Positions 56,194 through 64,000 of a DNA stretch of 64,000 nucleotides are shown piece after piece. Numbering within the stretch: position 1 is the first letter of the stretch; the number at the start of each line of letters is the position of its first letter. This DNA is from Bacteroidota bacterium. Its GTDB lineage: Bacteria; Bacteroidota; Bacteroidia; Bacteroidales; JAADJA01. Position numbers and translations under genes: made by a program. The stretch lies in assembly GCA_020444515.1 (NCBI GenBank), contig JAHLKX010000014.1, forward strand, positions 1-64,000. The letters run 5' to 3'. A model generated the notes under the pieces. The model did not search any database, had not been told where the DNA came from, and saw only the letters and a list, made by a program, of their open reading frames with translations.

Positions 56194-56951
56194 CTTTAGT
56201 AATTTTAGTTATTAAAAAATAAGAATTCTTTCCAGAGCCAGATTCAACTTGAATCTATCCCGGAACAGCATTAATACCACCTGTAGTTTTGAAATCTTGT
56301 TAATTGAAAATCTGTTGCACTTTTACAAAATACAACAGCATCAATTCTTTGGTAATTAATTGGATTGATCACTGCTAATTGGCAACCGCCCGATGGTCGG
56401 GTTGGTATCATTGAGATTAAAATGGGTTTAGAGGATCAAAATTCGATCATGAACGACACTGAAATTTTACCAGTTGGTGCAATAATAATCAAGAAAGTCA
56501 ATGGAGCCATGTTTCTAAAAACAAAGATTTCAACATCAAAAAATTTCCTGTGGTAACCGATTGATCAACAGCTCTTAACAAAAAAAAATTTAAATTCATT
56601 TTAAATAATTCCTAAGCTGATTTTTATTCCCTAACATCCATTATATTCAGCTGACTTACTGCGAATTAAGATTTCCATCATTTTACTACTGTTGAATTTT
56701 CTTACATCTGTTTAATTTTTATACACACCGCGTAATTAATTGATATCATTACCTTTTTGATGTTTTTCGGCAAGTTGTGTAAATATATTCAACATTTCAT
56801 CCTGTATATCCATTCAACACCACTACTCATAACGCATTGTCTTAATGGTACTTAAGCTCTTTGGTATCAAAATTGAAAGTGCCCTCATTGTGTTAATTAA
56901 ATAACAATTAATAATGATCATATTAAGTATTCATCAAAAAAAACAGGAACC
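56194..56951. other. Long intergenic region upstream of the redox operon
   Basis: About 760 AT-rich bases with no convincing gene. A plus-strand frame at 56365-56556 (63 codons) has no family features and is probably chance. On the plus strand TGGTATCAAAATTGAA (56862-56877) resembles a degenerate -24/-12 sigma54 element 75 bases before the first operon ATG; this is of interest because the operon ends in a sigma54 activator. No strong TAnnTTTG box was identified close to 56952. Confidence 0.45.
56862..56877 (+). promoter_or_regulatory. Possible degenerate sigma54 (-24/-12) promoter
   Basis: TGGTAT, five bases, then TTGAA keeps the TGG and TTG cores with 16-base geometry, but the usual GC of the -12 element is missing. 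Treat as weak. Confidence 0.25.
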
Positions 56952-58637
56952 ATGAAAAGCAAAATTTTTCTGTCATTTGCAATTCTCTTGCTCTTTGGTT
57001 TCATTATCATCAGCAAAGGAACAGGGCTTGCCAAAAGTGGTGAGCAAGAACAACCTATCATTGTCTACTCCTCGCCGGATCTAACAAATCTCAGCAATGG
57101 CTTCATCCATGAATTCGAACAGGAATTTCCGGATGGAAATTTTATTGTATCATCCCAGATGCCAGCAAAAAGCGAAAAAGGAAAACACTACCTGGGTTTT
57201 ACATCGGAAGAGGCTTATAATAATTTAACGGAAAAGCCGGGCTGGCGAATGGTAATCGGAAGGGATGTAATCGTTCCGGTCATCAATTCAGCAAATCCAT
57301 TCTTTCAAAAAGAAGAAAAACAAGGTATTTCATCCAATGAATTGAAAATTTTGTTTGAGAAAGAGGGAAAAACTACCTGGGGTAACTTGCTCGGAAATCA
57401 AGATCCGTCACCCATTAAATTATATTCACTGAACGACAATAGCATTCAATCAGGAATCGATGACTATCTTGGAATCAAAGAGCGGCTCAATGATTTTATT
57501 TATGTAAATTCAGCAGATGAACTGGTGACCAGGATTCAAAGTGACCCTCACGCTATCGGATTCTGCAAAATCACTGATCTCATCGATCCCAGTCAGCAAA
57601 GTTTAATGGAAGGTATTGGCATTCTTCCTATTGATAAAAACGGCAATGGAATCATCGATTACCACGAAAACATTTATGGAAACCTAAATGATTTCATGCG
57701 TGGTGTTTGGATTGGCAAATATCCCAAACAATTGATCCATAATTTATATGTAATTTCTGATTCTAAACCTGAAGACGCAGCAACCATAGGATTTTTAAAG
57801 TGGGTTATCACCGATGGTCAGAATCTCCTGGGTTCAAGCGGACATAGTGCACTTGTCTATACTGAACGTCCTAACAAAATGGAAGCGCTTATCAGCCCAA
57901 TCAACATTGAACAATCCAATCCCAATAACTACCGACTGGTTAAGATTGTATTATTTGCATTCGTTGCCCTGGCGATTATTGGATTTATTTTCAATATTAT
58001 TCTGACAAGGAAAAGAAAAGGATTAGTTGCAGCAGAAGAATCAGACGGTATTATGAAAACAATTGATGCCAACAAAATAACCATTCCCAGGGGACTTTAT
58101 TTTGACAAAACACACACCTGGGTATTTATGGATCAAGACGGGATGGTTAAAATAGGACTGGATGATTTTCTGCAACACATTACCGGTCCTTTCACCCGGA
58201 TAAAAATGAAAAACCCGGGAGAGAAAGTCAAGAAACATGAACAGATCATGACCCTTATCCAGGATGGAAAACAGCTCAATATTTATGCGCCGGTAAGTGG
58301 GACCATTAAAGAAATTAATGAAACACTGGTAACCGATCCATTTGTGATCAATGAATCGCCTTATCGGGACGGATGGGTATACATGATGGAACCATCAAAC
58401 TGGCTGAGGGAAATTCAATTTCTTAGGATGGCTGATAAATATAAGGAGTGGTTACAATATGAATTTACAAGGCTCAAGGATTTTCTGGCAGGTACCATCA
58501 ATATCGGTCAGAAAGAATTGGTGCCTGTTGCCTACCAGGAAGGTGGAGAGTTAAAAGATCAGGTACTTCGCGAACAGGGGCCTGAAGTTTGGGAAGATTT
58601 TCAAAAAAAGTTTGTTGACGTTTCAGGCTTGTACTGA
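56952..58637 (+). CDS. Periplasmic-binding-protein-like domain fused by a membrane helix to a GcvH-like domain
   Basis: A 561-residue protein of unusual architecture. A signal anchor (FLSFAILLLFGFIIISKG) leads to a periplasmic PstS/type-2 binding-protein-like domain (residues about 35-310; VIGRDVIVPVINSANPFFQ, GFCKITDLIDPSQQS). Inside it residues 228-239, DKNGNGIIDYHE, match a perfect EF-hand calcium loop. A helix at about 328-350 is followed by a cytoplasmic GcvH-like domain (from about 375; FDKTHTWVFMDQDGMVKIG) whose hairpin reads QDGKQLNIYAPVSG, with K440 one residue off the canonical lipoyl position. First gene of an operon with HybA-like, NrfD-like and a second GcvH-like gene. Function unknown. 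Confidence 0.85.
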   Translation: MKSKIFLSFAILLLFGFIIISKGTGLAKSGEQEQPIIVYSSPDLTNLSNGFIHEFEQEFPDGNFIVSSQMPAKSEKGKHYLGFTSEEAYNNLTEKPGWRMVIGRDVIVPVINSANPFFQKEEKQGISSNELKILFEKEGKTTWGNLLGNQDPSPIKLYSLNDNSIQSGIDDYLGIKERLNDFIYVNSADELVTRIQSDPHAIGFCKITDLIDPSQQSLMEGIGILPIDKNGNGIIDYHENIYGNLNDFMRGVWIGKYPKQLIHNLYVISDSKPEDAATIGFLKWVITDGQNLLGSSGHSALVYTERPNKMEALISPINIEQSNPNNYRLVKIVLFAFVALAIIGFIFNIILTRKRKGLVAAEESDGIMKTIDANKITIPRGLYFDKTHTWVFMDQDGMVKIGLDDFLQHITGPFTRIKMKNPGEKVKKHEQIMTLIQDGKQLNIYAPVSGTIKEINETLVTDPFVINESPYRDGWVYMMEPSNWLREIQFLRMADKYKEWLQYEFTRLKDFLAGTINIGQKELVPVAYQEGGELKDQVLREQGPEVWEDFQKKFVDVSGLY

Positions 58638-58676
58638 AAATGTTAAACTATCTCTAACATATAAAATCAAGCAGTT

Positions 58677-59540
58677 ATGAGAATAGATCGTAGAAATTTT
58701 TTCAGGGTATTGGGAGTGACAGGAACATCACTGGCCCTGGGTAAAGAAACAATCGCAAAACCGGAAAAGCATGAGGATATTGAATTTTATGGAGTCCTTT
58801 ACGACTCAACACGTTGTGTAGGTTGCCAGAGTTGTGAATATGCCTGTGCTGAAACCCACGGATTACCCGAACCGGAAGATTATCCGGAAGTAGGAGTAAT
58901 TCGGAAAACCGATGAAAACAGGCGCACAGTTGTGAATGCCTATGAAACTTCAAAAGGTGAAGTATATGCAAAAAGGCAATGCATGCATTGCAATCAGCCC
59001 GCTTGCACAGCAGCTTGTTTGACCAAGGCCATGAAGAAGAATCCGGAGGGTGCTGTGACATGGGATGGCGATAAATGCATGGGATGCCGCTATTGTATGG
59101 TATCCTGTCCGTTCGATATCCCAAAATTCGAATATCACAGCTCCAACCCCAGGATCACCAAATGCACCATGTGTTTTGAACGGCTAAAGGAAGGTCAGCT
59201 CCCGGCATGTGTTGAAAATTGCCCGGCGGAAGCATTGGTGTATGGCAAACGTCGCGATCTGATCAAAGAAGCAAGGAAAAGGATCAATGAAAATCCAGAT
59301 CTATATGTTGATCATATTTACGGTGAACATGAGGCTGGTGGAACAGGATTTTTATACCTCTCCCCCGTTCCTTTTGAAGAATTGGGCTTTAATACCAAAC
59401 TTCAGAAAAAGTCTTATCCAGAGTTATCAAAGGGTTTTCTCTATAGTGTCCCAACCATATTTGTGCTTTGGCCGGTAATGTTGTTGGGAATTCATGAGGC
59501 AACAAAGGACAATAATGAAAAAACCGATGATCATGAATAA
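58677..59540 (+). CDS. Tat-exported HybA/DsrO-type 4Fe-4S protein
   Basis: A 287-residue electron carrier. The N-terminus RIDRRNFFRVLGVTGTSLAL is a twin-arginine signal. Four cysteine groups follow: CVGCQSCEYAC, CMHCNQPACTAAC, CMGCRYCMVSCP and CTMCFERL...CVENCP, which would bind four [4Fe-4S] clusters as in HybA, DsrO, PsrB and related subunits. A C-terminal hydrophobic helix (FLYSVPTIFVLWPVMLL) anchors it at the outside of the inner membrane. The NrfD-like gene overlaps its stop by 8 bases, the usual pairing for quinone-linked modules. No catalytic subunit (molybdopterin, hydrogenase, Dsr) is adjacent. Confidence 0.93.
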   Translation: MRIDRRNFFRVLGVTGTSLALGKETIAKPEKHEDIEFYGVLYDSTRCVGCQSCEYACAETHGLPEPEDYPEVGVIRKTDENRRTVVNAYETSKGEVYAKRQCMHCNQPACTAACLTKAMKKNPEGAVTWDGDKCMGCRYCMVSCPFDIPKFEYHSSNPRITKCTMCFERLKEGQLPACVENCPAEALVYGKRRDLIKEARKRINENPDLYVDHIYGEHEAGGTGFLYLSPVPFEELGFNTKLQKKSYPELSKGFLYSVPTIFVLWPVMLLGIHEATKDNNEKTDDHE

Positions 59541-60762
59541 TACAGACATTTCTTCAATAAAACAACAAGAAAAGAAAAGCACCTGGCAATTCCTGAAAGA
59601 AGAATTGAAACCGAAGGGTAAATTATTCACTCCTTTTAATATCATTTCCATTCCGATTATGATCCTGGGTTTGATCCTGATTATCATACGCTTTTGGAAA
59701 GGGATCGGGGCCATCACCAACCTTACCCAGGATGTCCCCTGGGGTTTATGGATCGGTTTTGATGTAGTCACCGGCGTGGCTTTTGCTGGCGGTGCCTATG
59801 TTATTACTTTCATGGTATATATTCTGAATATGAAAAAATACCATTCCATCGTTCGGGTAACAGTGCTGAACGGCTTCCTGGCTTATGTCTTCTACGCCGG
59901 GGCATTGTTACTTGATCTGGGTCGGCCATGGCATGTAATCAATCCGATCATTGGTAACAGCTTTGGCACCAGTTCGGTGCTTTTCCTCGTTGCCTGGCAC
60001 TTTTTATTGTATATGATTGCCCAACTCATTGAGTTTTCACCGGCCATCGCTGAATGGATTGGAGCCAGAAGGGCCCATAAGATCCTATCGAGTATGACCC
60101 TTGCTGCTGTCATATTTGGCATTACCTTATCCACCCTTCATCAATCGGGTTTGGGTGCACTCTATTTGATGGCAAAGGACAAAATACATCCACTCTGGTA
60201 TTCGGAATTTATTCCCATCCTGTTTTTTGTTTCCAGCATATTTGCCGGGCTTTCCATGGTTATTTTTGAAGGATCCATCAGTCACAAGGTTTTCTCAGAC
60301 CAAATCACCGAAAAAAATCATCATGCACACAACAGTATCCTTAGGGGTTTATCCAAAATATGCACCGGCGCTATGTTTGCCTACTTATTTCTCATAATCG
60401 TTGTTTTCGTACATGGCAAAAACTGGATCTATTTGAATACCCCGATGGGATACTGGTATCTGACTGAAGTTATTGGTTTTGTAATGCTACCAATGATACT
60501 GTTTTATTACAGCTATCGACACAACAATGTATTGCTGATCAAAATCGCCTCCATCATAACCATTTTGGGTATCATTGTCAACAGACTGAATGTAACCGTC
60601 ATCGGGTTTCGGTGGGATGCAGCAAACCAATATTTCCCCTCTTGGATGGAAATTGTGGTTACCCTGGCTGTTATCTTCACAGAGATCTGGATTTTCAGAT
60701 GGGTTATCAACCGTATGCCTGTTTTGCGCGAATCGCCCAATTGGGTTAAATATTCGAAATAA
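59533..60762 (+). CDS. NrfD/HybB-type quinone-interacting membrane protein
   Basis: A 409-residue polytopic membrane protein with about nine or ten helices. After a charged N-terminal segment (FLKEELKPKGKLFTPFN) it shows LTQDVPWGLWIGFDVVTGVA, the NrfD/PolySulphide-reductase hallmark, GAYVITFMVYILN, LDLGRPWHVIN and LSTLHQSGLGALYLMA. The last parts resemble HybB (NRLNVTVIGF). It exchanges electrons between membrane quinone and the adjacent 4Fe-4S protein. ATG 59533 overlaps the preceding stop by 8 bases; alternatives lie at 59494 and 59515. Confidence 0.92.
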   Translation: MNNTDISSIKQQEKKSTWQFLKEELKPKGKLFTPFNIISIPIMILGLILIIIRFWKGIGAITNLTQDVPWGLWIGFDVVTGVAFAGGAYVITFMVYILNMKKYHSIVRVTVLNGFLAYVFYAGALLLDLGRPWHVINPIIGNSFGTSSVLFLVAWHFLLYMIAQLIEFSPAIAEWIGARRAHKILSSMTLAAVIFGITLSTLHQSGLGALYLMAKDKIHPLWYSEFIPILFFVSSIFAGLSMVIFEGSISHKVFSDQITEKNHHAHNSILRGLSKICTGAMFAYLFLIIVVFVHGKNWIYLNTPMGYWYLTEVIGFVMLPMILFYYSYRHNNVLLIKIASIITILGIIVNRLNVTVIGFRWDAANQYFPSWMEIVVTLAVIFTEIWIFRWVINRMPVLRESPNWVKYSK

Positions 60763-60799
60763 CAAATAACCTTATATTATAACATAAAATCATACTAAA

Positions 60800-61513
60800 A
60801 TGGAAGGTTTTACATACACAAACATATTCGAAACGAAAGGAATAGAATACATTGTCATCATTGCATTCCTCATATTGTTGATCCCTTTCTGGATCATTAT
60901 CAACAAACGAATACCCGTGGGACAAAAAGTAAAAGAAGCATGGGAAGTATTGACAGCAAACATCTTAAGAATCCCACAAGGTTTGTTTTATAGTCCGAAT
61001 CATACATGGGCTTTTCTTGAAAAATCGGGAATGGCCAAAATCGGTCTGGATGACTTTTTAGTTCGTCTGGTAGGCAAAGCTGAAATTGTTCCGGCATTGC
61101 AATCCGGTCAACAGATCAAAAAAGGCGAAATACTGGCGAAAATAAATCAGGATGGCAAACAACTGAAAGTTTTTGCTCCCCTTTCAGGAGAAATAGTTGA
61201 AACCAATGATGCGCTTGAATACCAACCCGATATGCTTGAAGAAGATCCCTATGGGAAGGGTTGGTTGTATACCATAAAACCATCAAACTGGAAAGGTGAA
61301 ACCAATGGATGTTGCATGGGTATGGAAGCACGGGAATGGTTCAACAAAGAGCTTACCCGCTTCAAAGATTTTCTGGCTGTTTCCATCGGAAAACACACCG
61401 GTAATGAATCCATGGTTGCGTTCCAGGAAGGTGGTGAATTGCGCATGCATCCTATGAAAGAACTGCAATCTGAAATCTGGGATGATTTTCAGGCTACTTT
61501 TTTAGACGGATAA
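60800..61513 (+). CDS. Membrane-anchored GcvH-like protein
   Basis: A 237-residue protein. One N-terminal helix (YIVIIAFLILLIPFWIII) is followed by a cytoplasmic GcvH-like domain: GLFYSPNHTWAFLEKSGMAK, IGLDDFLVRLVGKAEI, the hairpin NQDGKQLKVFAPLSG with K120, and the tail YGKGWLYTIKPSNW. It matches the C-terminal part of the 561-residue protein, including the same shift of the lysine and the extended C-terminus (TRFKDFLAVSIG, FQEGGEL), so the two are paralogues. An adjacent-cysteine pair occurs in NGCCMGM. It is not glycine-cleavage GcvH, since no gcvT/P is present and the domain is membrane-anchored. Confidence 0.85.
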   Translation: MEGFTYTNIFETKGIEYIVIIAFLILLIPFWIIINKRIPVGQKVKEAWEVLTANILRIPQGLFYSPNHTWAFLEKSGMAKIGLDDFLVRLVGKAEIVPALQSGQQIKKGEILAKINQDGKQLKVFAPLSGEIVETNDALEYQPDMLEEDPYGKGWLYTIKPSNWKGETNGCCMGMEAREWFNKELTRFKDFLAVSIGKHTGNESMVAFQEGGELRMHPMKELQSEIWDDFQATFLDG

Positions 61514-61620
61514 AAATATAATTCCATTATATTTTCAAAGATTATGTGATTTTTTCGTATTTTGCTGGGAAATCGTTCATCTGGCTGACATAGCCTTTCA
61601 CAACGAAAAAACAAGCGGTT

Positions 61621-63285
61621 ATGGTTTTCTCTAAAAAGACATCAGAAAGGGAAAATAAGGGGAATAATCTTGTTCGAAAATATGCAAGATTCAGGTCCTC
61701 CATCTATGGCCGGGTTGTATACATAATCACCATCCTTTCCATCATTCTTTTTGTTTCATTTGGGGCCATTTTCAGATCAGTTTATGAAGAGTACCTGAAT
61801 ACAACCATTAGACAAAACGGAAATAACATTGGGTCCATTATCGAAGGGGCCCTTTACCATTCCATGCTTGAAAATGACAAGAGTGGATTGCAAAGTACCC
61901 TTGACATTATCAATACAATGGCAGGGGTTGATGAGGTAAATATGTATAACCACGACGACAGCCTGGTATATTCTTCTTATTCTGCAGATACAGCAGGACA
62001 TTCCAATCCAAACTGTATCAGTTGTCATACGGATATGTATACGATGTTCCCACGAAAGGAAAAAGCCTATCGCATCATTGATAGCAAAAGCGCTTGCATC
62101 ATGAACAAGAGCGATAAAGGTCATCGTCAATTGTTGATCCGATCTCCCATATTGAATGAAAAATCATGTTATGTGAGTTATTGCCATGCTCACAGTAAAG
62201 AAGAAGAAGTATTGGGATCTCTGGTCATTAAAATTCCATTAAATGATATGGATAATGCCGTAACCAAATCATCTACGGAATTTTATATTTTAGCCACCAT
62301 TGCCACTGTATTGCTTGTATCGTTCCTAATCTTTTTTACCAGCAATAAAATCAAAAAACCCCTGAATGAGATTATTCTGGCAAGTGAAGCCGTATCTCAT
62401 GGTGACAGAAGTACCCGGCTTGAAATAAAGCCAAATTTGCTGGATGATATGCGTTTGGTTTCACAAGCATTTAACAACATGCTTGATAATCTGGATGCTG
62501 CAAATAAAGAGTTGGAAAACTGGTCGCACCAACTTGAATACAAAGTACAGAAAAAATCAGAAGAGCTATCTGAAATACAAAGTGAACTAATCCACGTAGA
62601 ACGGATCGCATCATTGGGTAAATTATCTTCCTCGGTGGCTCATGAAATCAATAATCCCCTATCGGGTGTATTAACCTATACTAAACTTGTTCACAAACAG
62701 TTAAGCAAACTTGAAGTGGATGAGGAATCCAAGGATTCAATGTTAAAGTACCTCAAGGTAATTGAAACGGAGACAAAACGGTGTGGTGATATTGTTAAAG
62801 GATTGCTGGACTTTTCGCGAAAAGATCAGCAAAACTTTGAAAACAAGCACCTCCACATAATCCTGAAGGAGACTTATAACCTGATGGCCCACCAAATGAA
62901 AATTGCCGACATCCATTTTTACACTGATTTCAATGCAACCGCCGATACCATTTACTGCAGCGAAAATCAGATTAAACAGGCCTGTGTAGCCATCCTGGTG
63001 AATGCATCAGAAGCAGTTACAGAAAATGGAGAAGTTATCATGAGAACCAGCAATCCAGACAAAGAACATATTCGGATCGACATATCTGACAATGGTGTTG
63101 GCATAGCTCCTGAGGACATTTCCCGTATTTTCCAGCCCTTCTATTCGGCAAAGCAAAGTACACACGGTATAGGTCTGGGACTGGCCATTGTGCATGGGAT
63201 TGTTCAAAGTCATAATGGAAAAATAGAGGTCGACTCAGAATTGGGCAAACGAACTACAATTTCAATAACGCTACCTTTGGTTTAG
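61621..63285 (+). CDS. Sensor histidine kinase with c-type heme motifs in its periplasmic domain
   Basis: A 554-residue membrane kinase. Helix 1 (VVYIITILSIILFVSFGAIF) and helix 2 (FYILATIATVLLVSFLIFF) bracket a periplasmic sensor of about 180 residues. The sensor contains a canonical heme-binding CISCH (C132, C135, H136) and a second possible site CX4CH (C183, C188, H189), which indicates a mono- or di-heme redox or ligand sensor. HAMP, coiled coil, HisKA with H341 in VAHEINNPLSG and a HATPase with ISDNGVGIAPED and GIGLGLAIVHGI follow. It lies between the redox genes and the sigma54 regulator and presumably controls them. Confidence 0.93.
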   Translation: MVFSKKTSERENKGNNLVRKYARFRSSIYGRVVYIITILSIILFVSFGAIFRSVYEEYLNTTIRQNGNNIGSIIEGALYHSMLENDKSGLQSTLDIINTMAGVDEVNMYNHDDSLVYSSYSADTAGHSNPNCISCHTDMYTMFPRKEKAYRIIDSKSACIMNKSDKGHRQLLIRSPILNEKSCYVSYCHAHSKEEEVLGSLVIKIPLNDMDNAVTKSSTEFYILATIATVLLVSFLIFFTSNKIKKPLNEIILASEAVSHGDRSTRLEIKPNLLDDMRLVSQAFNNMLDNLDAANKELENWSHQLEYKVQKKSEELSEIQSELIHVERIASLGKLSSSVAHEINNPLSGVLTYTKLVHKQLSKLEVDEESKDSMLKYLKVIETETKRCGDIVKGLLDFSRKDQQNFENKHLHIILKETYNLMAHQMKIADIHFYTDFNATADTIYCSENQIKQACVAILVNASEAVTENGEVIMRTSNPDKEHIRIDISDNGVGIAPEDISRIFQPFYSAKQSTHGIGLGLAIVHGIVQSHNGKIEVDSELGKRTTISITLPLV

Positions 63286-63302
63286 AAATAAGTATTAGCA
63301 AT

Positions 63303-64000
63303 ATGGCAAACAAAATTTCATTGTTGATAGTCGATGACGAAGAATCCGTTAGAGATTCATTATACAACTGGTTCATCGAAGATGGTTATCATGTGGATTG
63401 TGCGGCCGATGCTAAAGAAGCACTCACCATGCTGGAATCCCACAATTTCGATATTATCCTGGCTGACATTAAGATGCCAGGGATGGATGGGTTAGAAATG
63501 CATCGCCGGATTAAATCCTTAAATAAGGATGCGATAGTCATTGTGATGACTGCTTTTGCTTCCGTTGAGACTGCTGTACAAGCATTGAAGGACGGCGCTT
63601 ATGATTATGTTACAAAACCCTTTGATCCGGATGATTTAAGTCACCTGATACGGAATGCTGCCCGGCAAATCTCCTTACAGGCAGAAAATGAAGCCCTTAA
63701 AAACAAAGTCGTTTCCCTCGACAACATTGAAGATATCATTGGTAATAGTAAAGCCATGATCAATGTATTGAAAGAGGTTGAAAGTGTTGCACAATCCAAT
63801 TCATCGGTCATAATTACCGGTGAAAGTGGAACAGGTAAAGAACTTATCGCAAGGGCAATTCATTCCAATTCCTCCCGAAAATTTTTTCCCATGGTCAGTG
63901 TCCATTGCGGCGCCCTTTCAGAAGATTTGCTGGAAAGCGAACTTTTTGGACATGAAAAAGGAGCGTTTACAGGAGCCATGTTCAATCGCAAAGGCCGGTT
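63303..64000 (+). CDS. Sigma54-dependent response regulator (cut by window end)
   Basis: The first 232 residues of an NtrC-family activator starting at ATG 63303, 17 bases after the kinase stop. The receiver has D11-D12, phospho-acceptor D55 (ILADIKMPGMDG) and the lysine in TKPFDPDD. The AAA+ domain begins with Walker A GESGTGKELIARAI and shows the standard sigma54 loop GAFTGA (EKGAFTGAMF), unlike the variant regulator at 347-1714. It probably activates the redox operon from a sigma54 promoter in response to the heme sensor. The 3' part lies outside the window. Confidence 0.94.
   Translation, partial: MANKISLLIVDDEESVRDSLYNWFIEDGYHVDCAADAKEALTMLESHNFDIILADIKMPGMDGLEMHRRIKSLNKDAIVIVMTAFASVETAVQALKDGAYDYVTKPFDPDDLSHLIRNAARQISLQAENEALKNKVVSLDNIEDIIGNSKAMINVLKEVESVAQSNSSVIITGESGTGKELIARAIHSNSSRKFFPMVSVHCGALSEDLLESELFGHEKGAFTGAMFNRKGR

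Noticed and set aside
56365..56556. 63-codon open frame in the long intergenic region
   Set aside because: No signal, motif, or promoter; the length is within chance expectation for this region.
56952..58000. Canonical PstS phosphate importer
   Set aside because: No pstCAB genes are nearby, the domain is membrane-tethered and fused to a GcvH-like domain, so standard ABC import is unlikely.
60800..61513. GcvH of the glycine cleavage system
   Set aside because: The domain is membrane-anchored, has an extended C-terminus and a shifted lysine, and no gcvT or gcvP is present.

Overview
The window looks like a chromosome segment of a Bacteroidota bacterium, probably an environmental anaerobe or facultative anaerobe of the Bacteroidales/Marinilabiliales type. 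The evidence is T9SS C-terminal sorting domains on three secreted proteins, three TonB-dependent receptors (two with a clear carboxypeptidase-like N-terminal domain), the Bacteroidota alternative GlmU-like protein, almost no Shine-Dalgarno sequences, and repeated TAnnTTTG -7 promoter boxes (rnpB, prfA, rpmE2, speA and others). No phage, CRISPR array or classical insertion sequence was seen.

Layout. 1-4.4 kb: a sigma54 response regulator and its large cytoplasmic multi-PAS kinase. 4.8-5.65 kb: tRNA-Arg(ACG) with two perfect tandem copies of a 358-bp unit that carries a small GIY-YIG nuclease gene and a 20-bp palindrome, bounded by copies of the tRNA 5' end. 5.8-9.4 kb: an HD-domain protein, a candidate ~530-nt structured RNA on the minus strand, an amidohydrolase lipoprotein and rnpB. 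9.4-18.5 kb: housekeeping genes (lon, GlmU-like, rpmE2, prfA, pyrF) plus a membrane-anchored receiver protein and a T9SS-exported trypsin-like protease. 18.5-24.3 kb: a KAS-III-like enzyme, an aminotransferase and a polyamine operon (arginine decarboxylase, agmatinase, deoxyhypusine-synthase-like). 24.4-31.8 kb: mostly small secreted and envelope proteins.

31.8-41.0 kb holds an apparent lipid module. A TonB receptor, a PAPS-type sulfotransferase and a START-domain protein run on the plus strand. They converge on a minus-strand series of an SDR dehydrogenase, a clear steroid 5-alpha-reductase homologue, an RND/MMPL exporter and a LolA-like periplasmic protein. 41.1-56.2 kb holds two more TonB receptors, one translationally adjacent to a TPR adenylate cyclase, a second VOC protein made as a lipoprotein, an SDR/DUF2867 protein, pyruvate kinase and small outer-membrane proteins.

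56.9-64.0 kb is a compact redox and signalling operon: a phosphate-binding-protein-like domain fused through a membrane helix to a GcvH-like domain, a Tat-exported HybA-type 4Fe-4S protein, an NrfD/HybB-type membrane quinone protein, a second membrane-anchored GcvH-like protein, a sensor kinase with c-type heme motifs in its periplasmic domain, and a sigma54 activator cut by the window end. This operon and the sterol-like lipid module are the best candidates for systems not yet described. All functions are inferred from sequence reading; no database search was run.
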